64,000 nt of DNA from Astropecten irregularis (Eukaryota > Echinodermata > Asteroidea > Paxillosida > Astropectinidae). The DNA lies in the NCBI GenBank assembly GCA_963971285.1, contig OZ020250.1, positions 15,546,499 through 15,610,498 of the forward strand, written 5' to 3'. The translations under genes were made by a program, and so were the position numbers. Numbering within the stretch: position 1 is the stretch's first letter; each line of letters begins with the position of its first letter. The notes beneath the pieces were generated by a model, which was not told the DNA's origin, did not search any database, and was given only the letters and a program-made list of their open reading frames with translations. Positions 21,923-33,014 of this stretch are shown piece by piece.

Positions 21923-23612
21923 CAGGGTCTCATAAAAAGGGAGGATAAATCATGGGCCGACTATCCGGATATGTTGTAGCGGCTCTGAGAAGAATGCTGA
22001 AAGTAGGGTCTCATATAAGTACTTGAGTGGTCTGCATCTGCATGCTTGTGACCGGTGAACCGATGCAAGTGCGGAGTCAAGCTTTGAACTGAAAAAGAAA
22101 GTGCAGGTATAGATTAATTTGAGTCCAGAAAGATGGAGAACGGGTGTCAGATTTAGAAACTCTGTTCACACAGCCGAGTTCTGATCCTCCATCTCATTCG
22201 CAATGTGTTCACACTGACAAAAATGTTAAGGGAGAAATTACATTGGGAACATTGGGCTCACGCCTAGATACCAGTATGTCACAGTACAACAGCACTGCGG
22301 TAGACGGGAACTATAGTGAGATTTCTTTTCATGCAATATTCTCTCCATCTCAACTCCAGGCCCGTACCCACTTCCTAATATCCCCCTCTCTTCCACCCAA
22401 CCATCCTGCCATTAATACCTCCGTCAATATGTAAATGCTGCAGCGATATTGACAATTTAGACTTATCGTCTTTGGAAAGACCCCTCACCCTCCCCTCCCC
22501 GATCCCCCCTCCCCGCAAAAAAGAGCAAGAATCCATGAATTTATTTAGACTCTTCAAATAATGCCTACTCCATCTTCCTTTTATGAATATTCTATGATTT
22601 CCATATTTCACTCCATGCTGCCAAATAGTGCAACTGGCTTCTTCAGGGGGGATACGCTGTAGACTCTTCGGTGATTTCCTACACAATAGCCGCGAGGCTG
22701 TTCCTAATTACAATACTGCTAGCAGATGACATATCGGCCGGAGGTTTATAATAATGATTGCCTAAACCTGGCCTGGCTGGCCTGGCTGGCTGGCTCGGCT
22801 GGCTGGCAGGCTCGGCTGACATCGGTGGGAAGAAACAGCTCGAGCTCCCCCTCGTCCTCGTGTTCCTTGATCGGTCTCGGTGGCGACCGTGTCTTCATGG
22901 ATGATTTGTCGCCGTGGCGAGAAGGCAAAAAGCGGCAGGAGATTTTTTTTTTTGGTCTCTGTATTCATCTTCTTCTTCTTCTTCCCCTTTCGCCCACCGA
23001 GGTGCCGCAATGTCACGGGGTAATCACTCTCAACCTGCACCGGTGAAATCTACCTCGCCTCAGCCACCGAGGATGGCTCCCATACCTCCGATCCTGCCCC
23101 TCTCTTACGCCAAACCTTTCCGTCTTTCTGTCTTGTTCGATACAACACCGTTGTTAATAGCATGGATTTTGAATTTCCCCAGTTTTCCAAAATGAATTTC
23201 CATTCTATGAGTCCACGCATGTGGCATAGGATTTGTAAACAGTCCAGTTAAACTTCGTTTCGTAAAACTGGGCTGCATTTTTTGTTAGTGTGTTTAATTT
23301 CCAGTATTGTTTGATATAAATTGTCCCACCAAATAGGCCTAGCCCCAACCATTCTCTTGACTGAGTGCAGCACGCAATTGAATTGACAAATCACGAGGGC
23401 CTAATATACTTATCAAGCTTGAAAGCTTTGATTGTGATTTAGGGCTATGGATGTGCTGAACATAATAAGCGCTATGTACAAATGTAGATTATCATTATTA
23501 TTTGCATGTAGTATTTTTTTTACGTGGGCTTGGTTATACCACCAACGAATCTTGCGAAATGCGATAAGTGTTCACGTTGGGTAGAAAAAACACGGTGCTG
23601 TTTTACTGCTCA
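21923..23612. other. Intergenic with GC-rich simple-sequence patch
   Basis: GGCTGGCTGG-type repeats at about 22766-22812 and a CTT run at about 22970-22984. Several overlapping frames are open on both strands across 22375-23195, but all are proline-, serine- or charge-rich low complexity and no domain is visible. Confidence 0.4.
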
Positions 23613-23877
23613 GGGGCCAATTTCATAGAGCTACTTAAGCACAAAACTTAATTTAAGCATGAAAAGTCTTCCTCTATTAAACAGGATAACCAACCAAAAT
23701 GTTCATGTGATGTTTACTGCTTTTGACTTGTATTTGGCCATTGTTTGCTGAGCATAACATTCACAAGGAGTTTTGGCTGGCATACTGATTTCACTTACCA
23801 CGGTTTCTGGCGCTTAAGCAAATTTCTTAATTTCTTAAATTTCTTAAGCAAATTTGCTTAAGCAAATTTCTGGCCCC
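23613..23877. mobile_element. Type C palindromic element
   Basis: GGGGCCAATTTCATAGAGCT on the left and a right end with three AAGCAAATT-type units before TCTGGCCCC. Flanks relative to the GGCC core are TCAGG and CCAGG, 4 of 5 identical. Its interior matches 1507-1710. Confidence 0.74.
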
Positions 23878-24011
23878 AGGTCTATAATAGTTGCTGTTCT
23901 CCGATTTTCCAAATGTCTTCTTTATGCCCTCACTTTGCGATTGCATGTGATATAATGGAATTGGTGCACTGGACTATTCTCGTATCACACTGCAGCAGTA
24001 TAGTATAAGGA

Positions 24012-24389
24012 TTAAAGCCATATGATTGGTAAAGGTGACAGAACAGCTGCGGTCTGTTCATAATTCGATTTGTCATGGAATAAGAACAAACCTGTGAATT
24101 TTTCAGCTCAATTGATGATTGGAAACAGTAGAAACTAGCAAAAAACCAATGCAATTGTTACGCGAAATTGTAAGGTGATTGTAATTTGTGAGGTTTTGAT
24201 CTCGTAGATCAAAACTGTTTTCGGTCTTTTGTTTTACTAATTTCTTCATAAATACAGCATTTCAGGTGGAAACGTTTTAGCGGTATGTTTTTACCAGGTC
24301 CATCTTTATACCCTGTAAGTTATAGTTATAGGGAAATCTGTGAAAATATCTGTTTTAGTTAGTTACCAATCCTGTTATGTACCTTTGAC
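24012..24389 (-). mobile_element. T2-like MITE type A subfamily
   Basis: TTAA at 24012-24015; left end AAGCCATATGATTGGTAAAG, right end TTACCAATCCTGTTATGTAC then CTTTGA. The left half matches the interrupted copy at 6878-7544. The right half matches ordinary type A (GATCAAAACTGTTTTCGGTC). Confidence 0.78.
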
Positions 24390-25970
24390 ACTATAATGAT
24401 TGATTGTCAGTTGGTCAAAATTTCTTTCGCAATACTGAAATGAAGAAAAAAACACAACCCTCCCCTCCACAGTGTTGCAAAGGTTCTGCAGAACCAATAC
24501 AGTAAAAACCAAGTTTGTCTCTTGAAATATCGGTGTCCCCATGGATTAGATGTGATTGACCCCTTTTTATATGCATCTGGCTAGCTGCTTTGCCTGAAAT
24601 TACTCGACGGACCATGAAATTTGGTCTTCGTCCATATACCAATATCGTCATAAATTTTTATTCTTTAATTCAATCCGTTTGAAGTCATATCTATAATACG
24701 TGGTGTTTATAAGTTATTATTTTGATTTTGAGATTTTGATTTGGTGTTTCATATAATAACATCGATTGACTTTGTCATTTTTGTAATTGAATTTGCTCCT
24801 GTAATTTGTTATTATACCTCGCGTTGTTGATGATTCTGCAGCGTCTGTGGGTGAAATTCTGCGGTACATATAGCTAGGCTTTAACACCCGTGGACTGGTT
24901 TCGCCGTACGCTTTCTGCCCGTCGAACACTCGAGACTATAAGGGGACGGTTAGGTTTAGAAAAAAAAAAAGATCATTTATCTCTCGACTAACACGGACAA
25001 GATGCCGAGGTTTTCGCCCCAGTGCGGGTCCAAGCCGGCGATTAAGTCTCCACGCTCCGGCGCTGAAAGCCACACCGTGAAAAAACCCCGGCGAAAAGAC
25101 TGTCAGGCGACCTGGAACGAAGGTGTGAAATGTCTCGCTCTCTGTTGCCAGCACCTGATGCAGATACAGGGGGGAATCTTTTGCTCATTTCACAGCTTAC
25201 TCATAATCCAATATGCGCTACTACCGGTAATAGGAGGGGGGCCTTCGGTGTGTGTGTGTTTTTTTTACTTGCGCAAATAAAGTTTGACTTGACTGTACAA
25301 CTTAAATAGATACATGCGCCCTATCTACTGACATTTCACTGAATTAACCTCCCCGTGCAAAAACAAACTGCATAATCATATCCCCAACGGAATGACGTGG
25401 CATCAAAATGTTCCATAACAGTTTGAACGATATCAAGTTACCCCCTTCCTGTTTCGATGAAAATTATAGGGAAAAATCAAATTTTCATTTGCTTTATTAT
25501 AATGTCGGCAGGAAAATAGTATTGTAAATGCCCCGCCCTTCCAACCAGTTCCACAATCAACAATAGGTGCAAGTTCTAATGACCACACCCCTTTGCTTGA
25601 ATAACGGGTCTTTCACGGCCGTGTTCCAAATCACTGGGTGCGGCCGCAAATAACGCACAAGTCTATGGAAACGGCTACAGTCACTGGCTAGTGGCTGCCA
25701 TAGGGGCTTGTGGAATTTGCAGCCGCAGCCGGATATTTCGGACACGGCCTATCTCTTCGAGAAAGTTTGGATTGGATTTAACAAAATTGCTGCTGATGCT
25801 GCATCACCTATTCTCACCGACAATCTCATCTAACGGTGCTGTGTAGGTTTTTGTATGAACCGACCCAGGCTAGATAAATGATGCAAGCCCGAGTTATACG
25901 AAATTGTCCTCAGTAATTAACCTGCTATTATACTTGGCCTAAGTGGGAGAAAATGACGCATTGTCTCATA
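24390..25970. other. Intergenic, small GC-rich patch near 25.0 kb
   Basis: Positions 25000-25115 are GC-rich; an ATG-led frame there (25002-25280) is lysine/arginine-rich at first and then degenerates. I see no family. The remainder is AT-rich without features. Confidence 0.4.
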
Positions 25971-26305
25971 TTAAAGGTACAGTACATGATTGGTAACATA
26001 CCCGAACAGAAATGTTCACAGATTTACTTATAACTTTCAGGGTATGAAGGTGGTGCTGGTAGGAACATACCGTTAAAATGTTTCCGCCTGAAATGGTGTA
26101 TTTATCCAGGAATTATCTCGGGGTAAGATCAAAACCATTCTTCGTGTTTTATAAGAAAAACTGAGACGGATTTTCGTAATTTTATCGTGACTCAGATGTC
26201 CGATTGAGCTCAAATTTGTACAGGTTAATCATTTCATGTACATGCTGGATTTTACAAAGTGCGAGTGCTATACTCTGTGAATGTTACCAATCATGTATTA
26301 TTCAA
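25971..26305 (+). mobile_element. T2-like MITE type A
   Basis: TTAA (25971-25974) then AGGTACAGTACATGATTGGT; the right end CCAATCATGTATTATTC has lost the last bases. A ~40-bp block around the central AAACAAAGACCGAAAACAG is missing relative to the copy at 1167. Confidence 0.8.
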
Positions 26306-27276
26306 ATAAAATATCAAGAGCGAAAAAAAAAAAGACGCTAAAATTCCTCGTCGCATTCGAAAGCTTCACATCAATGATTAAGATGTTGAAACCTTTATTA
26401 CAGGTATAGCAGAACTGATCTTTTTACTGAGTGTGGGGGGGGTTGTATTTTTTTGGGGTGGGAAAATCATTGAATAACATCGGCAATTAATTGTAAAATC
26501 TCCAAACATAGCCTGTAATTTTATTTTTTTTTTCAGAAAATGACGAATAATGGCTTCTTTTCTTTATTTCTAATTTTTCTTAGTTGGGTTGGGGTTCTTA
26601 TTTATCCATGTGAATTTGAACACACACCGAAGGTGTTTCATTTGGTTAACTGTACTCGATGTTGGCTGATGCTATATTTAAAAGCAGTCTGCCTTTAGTG
26701 ATGACAGCTTTCCTGCAGACAAATATTTCATAGCTGGATCGGTATTTGTTTTTCACAGAAACTGATGAACTTGTTTTGGGGTCATTAGCATTTCTGTAAA
26801 CCACATTTTACCTGCAAGTTGGACGCTTGCAAAGTATAGTCAAATCACAGGCGTGTGTATTGATCGCAAAGCAAACTCGGTTTTAGCCCAACTAGCAAGT
26901 ATGGACATTCCAATAACTATATCGAAATCATTCCCAGTGGAACATAAGAATGGGTACTGTAGACTCTGCCATTGCTGTGACCCGAGTATAGTTTCGAGGG
27001 AGGAAAAAATACTGGACAAAAATGAACATAAAACAAAAATCTTTGGAAAACAGGTGTTTCCCAACTGTTTTTCTGATAGGGTCTTCGCCTAGTATACGGC
27101 AGTGAGCCGTGACATACCAAAGCCCCAGTGCAGTTTGTTTGCCGTGTATCCCACCTCTACTGTATATTCCTGCACAGTTTCCACATCTCAGAACTTCGTT
27201 AGGTACTTACATTTTACAAACTTCAGTCCACAATCGCTTGCTGTTTTTGGTCGTCTCCTCGATGACACTGATCTGA
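26306..27276. other. Intergenic, no gene seen
   Basis: A 79-codon frame at 26853-27092 (plus) contains CRLCHCCDP-like residues but matches no family I know. A G-rich run occurs at about 26434. Confidence 0.35.
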
Positions 27277-27517
27277 GGCCAATTTCATAGAGCTGCTTAG
27301 CACAAAAATGTGCTAAGCATGACATTTCTGCCCTAATAAAAACAGGATTAACAACCAAATTTCCATGTGTTGTGTATCACTTGCAATTGTTCTTTGGCTG
27401 TTGTTCGCTGACCACGAATATCAAATCGAATTTTCAGTGGTGGTTTGTTATATTGGACACGCCATTTTTGTGCTAAGCAATTTGTTTTGTGCTAAGCAGC
27501 TCTATGCAATTGGCCCC
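27277..27517. mobile_element. Type C palindromic element
   Basis: GGCCAATTTCATAGAGCTGC then TTAGCACAAAAATGTGCTAA on the left; TTTTGTGCTAAGCAGCTCTA then TGCAATTGGCCCC on the right. This is the clearest inverted terminal pair of the type. Confidence 0.78.
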
Positions 27518-28324
27518 TTGTTGCCGATACACCGTGTAGTCACAGCGCTGGTTTTCTGGTGGAGATGCCTATATAAGTATAATACGTGTGATCTCGACGC
27601 ACTTGACTTATCTTGCCAGTAAATCAAAACTTGAGAATCAATTTTGCTGTCGGCGCTGGGATTGTTAATAATGCATGAGACAGCGTCCCATTATCTGGCC
27701 GTGTGTAATTGTCAGGAAGAATTGGGTTATTTCTGTTGCTTGCCTTGATTACGCCATTGCCTTTTCCGACTGCTAACCCGATCAGTCTTGTCATTTTTTT
27801 AGTTCGGGATTTGTAATTTATTGGTTTTTTTTAAATGGTTGGTTTCGACACCTTTAAATAAAAGCAATGGTCTTGTTCGTTGTGGTCAATCTTTCGCAGT
27901 GACCAGTACCATCCATTTTAATGAAAAAAGTGTAGACTTTAACCGAATGTTTGGTGGTCAATCGAACTCAGAAGAGCGGCTTTTGTACCTCAGTCATGAA
28001 AACGCTGCTATAGGTGAATGGAGGGATTTCTTTTTTCATGGAAACAATGACTTGCAATTATGTCTTGCGGCTATATGCCTGTTTTTGACAGCTTAGATGT
28101 CCAATTCATATCACATTTGATTGGTTTTTTTTTTCCAGTCGCATGGTTGTGAAATAACTGTTTATATATATAGAATCGGAAACTATCGTTCCATGACAAG
28201 GAAACAAAATAATTGCCTGCAAAGGATAACTTCGGCTAAAATGATTCTACTTGTGTTGTTTTTATCATTTTGTCTTTGTGTATTTTTGTTATTGTTTGTT
28301 TATTTGTTTGTTTGTTTTTTGCAG
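27518..28324. other. Intergenic, no gene seen
   Basis: No recognisable coding or RNA feature; T-rich runs near 27825 and 28123. Confidence 0.4.
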
Positions 28325-28545
28325 AATTGTGTTCGTTCGTCCGTTTGTAAGTGAATTGTGTTCGTTTGTCCATTTGTTGAATTGTGTTCGTTTGTCCATT
28401 TGTTGAATTGTTTTTGTTTGTCCAATTGTTTTTGTTTGTCCGTTTGTTGATTTTGTTTGTCCCTTTGTTGACTTGTTTTGTTTGTCCGTTTGTTGAATTG
28501 TTTTGTTTGTCCGTTTGTTGAATTGTTTTTTTTGGGGGGTGTTTT
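28325..28545. repeat. 24-26-bp minisatellite
   Basis: About eight imperfect units of AATTGTGTTCGTTTGTCCAT with TTGTTG, drifting to TTGTTTTGTTTGTCCGTTTG. GTTT microsatellite flanks it on both sides. A minus-strand frame through it (NKQTK-type) is an artefact. Confidence 0.85.
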
Positions 28546-29734
28546 GTTGGGTTTGTTTGTTTGTTTGTTTGTGTTTGTGCTCAGGCATTGACCAAACCAA
28601 TGACATTAAATACCTTTTATTCGTATTTGAGACAATGGAGATTCCACAATTTAACTGGAATTTGGAACGAATTGTTTAAAAAACCGTTCACAAAGAATGC
28701 CAGTTGTTTCACTGTACGTAACATAACCAAGAACTCCATATAAAAACTTTGATTTCCAACCGAACCTTTGTTATAATTGCAGTATGCTTTCGCGCTCGGA
28801 ATAATCAGGCTACTCATGAGTGTATACAAATCAAAATTGAGTGCAGCAAAAATCTGGAAACAGATGGCCATTTTTCTTGATGATATTAACTGTATATCGC
28901 TATAGGAAAGAAACTAAATTCAATCAACGGCAATTCATATTATGATTTCAATTTTTTTTTTCAAACTGATTTTTTTTTACTATACTATTATTCAAATTGC
29001 TACCAATTGAAATACTATATTTTGTGCTATAGCGGAAAAATCCTCCCCATAATGCCATCAGAAATAACAAAAGCGAATTGGAAAACATCATGAATATGAT
29101 TATCAAAGAAATTGACAAAAGCCAGAGGACACGATTTACAGGGAAAGCCCCCCTGGCTATATTATTGAGACAGTGTTACATCTCCGACGAGAAAAGGATA
29201 ACAAGGGGGAGCGGGCATCAACGAGGCGCGTGTACCGTGTTGCCCCGGGGCGGTATCTGCCGCGGAACACGGTGCTCATGAACAGGCAACAAGTACGGGA
29301 AAAGGGAGATCGGGCGAGGGGTTTAAAATGTCCGACTGGACGGCGTCTATACTTGCTTTTCGTGCACAAAAGAAAGGAAAAAAATCTCAAATGATTTTTT
29401 GTTTTGTAGAAAATGAAAATATGAAAAATAATCCCGTCACCTGTGGCCTGCCGAGGACAGCTTCAATTAGACCATTTGATGAGGGATCAAACCTTGAACT
29501 AGGCAACTGTATACCGTTCTGATGGAGAGGTATAGTCAGCATGTTGTATGCCGTGAACCAGCTGTCATCGTGGGCGTTCAATAGACCCCTCCCCCAAACA
29601 AGGATTAAAGGCCAACATCATATCATTTTCTTTAGTAGAAATTGCAAACATTGGGGCTCATGTGTTTATTAAAATATTGAGAATCTGAATCTGAAGTACA
29701 ATGTGGTTCATATACAGACCTTCATATTGTTTTT
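28546..29734. other. Intergenic, small CpG-rich patch
   Basis: Positions 29180-29330 are CpG-rich and open in three frames. The translations are arginine-rich without a known motif. No gene called. Confidence 0.4.
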
Positions 29735-29882
29735 ATTGGTAAGAGACCAAAACAGAAATGTTCACAGATTTACGTATAACTCACAGGGTATGAAGATGGT
29801 GGTGGTAGAAACATACTGTTAACATGTTTCCGCCTGAAATCCAGAAATTAGTCAAACAACGACCACAAATCTCTTTGATCTT
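29735..29882 (+). mobile_element. T2-like MITE, half element
   Basis: Only the shared half is present (ACCAAAACAGAAATGTTCAC, CACAGGGTATGAAGATGG, GTTTCCGCCTGAAATCC). It runs straight into the TTAA of the next copy, giving two shared halves in tandem. Confidence 0.7.
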
Positions 29883-30203
29883 TTAAAGGTAGTATCATAC
29901 TTTGGTAAGACACCACTTAAACAGAAATGTTCGCAGATTTACGTATATTTTTCAGGGTATGAAGATGATGCTAGTAGAAACCTACCGTTAAAATGTTTCC
30001 GCTTGAAATGCTGTATTTATCCAGAAAAGAGTAAAACAACGACCGAAAATCTCTTTGATCTTTTAAAAGATCAAAAATAAAAGAAGAAAAGACTTAAGAA
30101 TTACTGTGGCCGTTTTTCACTGTTTTCTCAAAAAGTAGGCAACAGTTTTTGCCCATGAATCAGTATTTCTTTGACAAAAACCAAAGTATGATACTACCTT
30201 TTA
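29883..30203 (-). mobile_element. T2-like MITE type B
   Basis: TTAA (29883-29886) then AGGTAGTATCATACTTTGGT; right end ACCAAAGTATGATACTACCT followed by TTTAG. It has the central TCTTTTAAAAGATCAAAAAT and a deletion after the AAAAAGTAGGCAACAG block. Confidence 0.8.
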
Positions 30204-32329
30204 GGCTACAATCTCATCACTTGCCCGAAGTCCGAGGCACAGTTTGAGTTGTTAGACTCCTCTACAAAAAATAGATGATGGATTTTCATATGATAAAATC
30301 TGATTCATGTTAATGCTTAAATTCTATATGGGCGATTCCACGGTCAGTCGCATTACACTTGTATTTGTCAATTCTACAACTTGCTGGTATAAGTTTTTAC
30401 AAGGATGAGTCTTTCTGTCAAGTTTATATACTGATTTCAACTTGACACCCAAAGCTTGAAGTAATGATAACAAACAGACAAACAAACAAACAGAAAGACA
30501 GATAAAAAAAAACCAATAAAATAACATTCGGAAGAAAGCAACCTCTATATATACAGACACATAATACCAGTGCGTTTAATATTTCACAAATCTTAATAAT
30601 AATGACATACTTCAATAATGATAGGAATATGTACAGCTTTGCTCCATACAGACTGTTTACAACAGTCATATAATAATCAACGTACAACATATTGAACATA
30701 CAATATTTACATCAGGTGGGTACTTGGATTTCAGGACGCAACAACAAAATTAAGTGAAGTTTCGTTTGCAATTCTGATTGTTGACAGTTTTTACTAGCTT
30801 CACATTTTAATTTTTTTTTAAGGTGTTACGGACTGATTTTCTTAAGTGTTTTAAGATTTGTCAGTCCCCATTTTTCAGTCAGACAATCATTCAAAAATAT
30901 TTGACAAAGAAACAACAACTTAAAGAACAACAACCAAAGACTAAACAATTGACCGAAATTGCGATACAGGCTACGCCGTATACAGCATTGCCCATTGGTG
31001 CATTCACGATATCAAGTTATCCTGGGCTTTAGTTTAAGTTCATAACACGGATTTAATTTCCTGACAGAATTGATTTTTATCTTTATTTATTAGCTTTTAA
31101 AGAAATTGCCTTAAAAAATTAATGTTGCCCTTTTCACGGTGGAAAGCAGCCAACATCTTCAGTCCCCATAACCAACCAATTGATCATAAACAAAACGACT
31201 TCTTTTCGTTTTACCGTGAATTCAAATGTCTCAAGTTCATCATTTAAATTTGGGGATTATTGTAAAAAAAAAAAGCCCGTGTTAAACCTAAAGTCTATGC
31301 GGTTATTGTAAGCTTAGAACACTCTTTATTTCAAAGAGGGGATCACGTCAGCAAATTATGTAATAAAACAAATACAGTTAAAGGTGATTTCAGTGAAATT
31401 TCAGTTTCAAAGTAAATGACCCACACGTTTGACCCGAATGTATACGAAAAACCATATTTTCACCGGTATCAAACTTGCACCATCCAGTTTTTAATATCCA
31501 GACTTGCCGTTCGTGGCACTGTCACTTCTACTTGACAAGAATGCATGGCATTGAAAATTATTTACAATTTTAACTGGATTGGGAATGGGAAAACAGACAT
31601 ACCCGTGGTTGTTTCAATCGAACTGAAAAAGTGGGTCTTGAAATAGGGTGTTCAATCAAACAAGGATTTTGTAAAAGTGAACGAATCCAAAAGTCAGAGC
31701 GACTGAACATTGTCACATTATGAAAGCTTTATACGGGCCGATACTCCTATTTGTAAACTGAGTTATAAGCGAGTAGCTCATAAAAACAAGTAATTTTAAC
31801 ATTTTAATGTTTGTGGCCTTCCAGTTTTCACGCGAGAACAGAAGAACCAAAAACACAAGACAACAAAATAAAAAAAAATAAAAAAATCTTGCACTATAAA
31901 AAGATCATAATTTCATACTGTTTGCCCTAAGAATTTGTTTATTCGAAAATTGCAATTGGAATTAGTTGTTGCGCAGCGTGGGAAATAAGTATGGATATGT
32001 TGCTATAATTAGGACCAATATTTCATAAATACATCGTGTGTGTTTATTTTCATTACAAATCGGATATAGATAGTATCAAGTTTTGTTTTCAATGAGATAT
32101 AATAATCACTTTTTCGAGAAAGTGAATTGAAAGTCAAATTTTTCATTTGAAATGGGACAATGTATAGCTTAGCCTGAGACAATGGGCCTTTAAATAATTA
32201 TTACATTTGTGACTTCGTTGATGGAGTGTATTTTTTTTTTTCCAGTTTTATTCTTAAAATGAGACACATTTTCCTGATGGTGAAGCAATAAGTGTTTTTG
32301 TACCCTTGTCAAAATGCCCTTTAATTATT
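30204..32329. other. Intergenic, no gene seen
   Basis: About 2.1 kb of AT-rich sequence between a mobile element and the 3' side of Hox4. Short frames carry no domain. No RNA gene was recognised. Confidence 0.45.
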
Positions 32330-32653
32330 GTAAAGGTAGTATCATACTTTGGTAAGAAACCAAACCAGAAATGTTCACAGATTTACGTATAACTTACAGG
32401 GCATGAAGATGGTGGTGGTAGAAACCTACCGTTAAAAATGGTCCGCCTGAAATTGTGTATTTATCCAGAAATAAGTAAAACAACGACCGAAAATCTTTTT
32501 GATCTTGGCCGTTTTTCACAATTTTCTCAAAAAGTTGGCACCGTATGGGACTGAAATATTCACAGATGACTGTGACTGTTTCTTCCTTGATATTTTTTTT
32601 ACCCACGAATCTGTACTTCTTTGGCACAAACCAAAGTATGATACTAACTTTAA
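32330..32653 (-). mobile_element. T2-like MITE type B beside the Hox4 3' end
   Basis: AAGGTAGTATCATACTTTGG on the left, ACCAAAGTATGATACTAACT-TTAA (32650-32653) on the right. It ends about 190 bp beyond the putative Hox4 poly(A) signal, so it should lie outside the mature mRNA if that signal is used. Confidence 0.8.
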
Positions 32654-32841
32654 GTAGAAATTACCTGTCACACTGTAACGACGTAATTCCTAGAGTGAAT
32701 GGCAAAATAATTACTTTTTCGCATCACATTAGTATCGCTATATATAAAGTTCGATAGGATTATGTGTCTTGCTCGAAAAGGGACTCTTGTTTGAAGAGTA
32801 CGATTTTAATACTGGACTTTTTATGACGGTCCTTTTGCTTT

Positions 32842-32847
32842 TTTATT
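32842..32847 (-). terminator. Candidate Hox4 poly(A) signal
   Basis: AATAAA on the minus strand, about 168 nt after the Hox4 stop codon. It is the nearest canonical hexamer I see in that direction. Other AT-rich hexamers further on could also serve. Confidence 0.5.
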
Positions 32848-33014
32848 TCATTTCATATATCAATCATAAATAACAGTTTACGGCGTTTGACAAGAATTTG
32901 TTGATAGTATTTCCTTGGAAAGTTCCCCAACTAAGGTTTCCTATGGGCAATGGGTTTTGGAACAGTACCGGATACGGTCGCGTTTGGGCCCCGTCTAACA
33001 TCCGTACCACCAGG

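Noticed and set aside
32330..32653. T2-like MITE as part of the Hox4 3' UTR supplying a miR-10 site
   Set aside because: The element lies beyond the nearest poly(A) signal, and its copy of the motif is mutated (ACAGGGC) and on the opposite strand.
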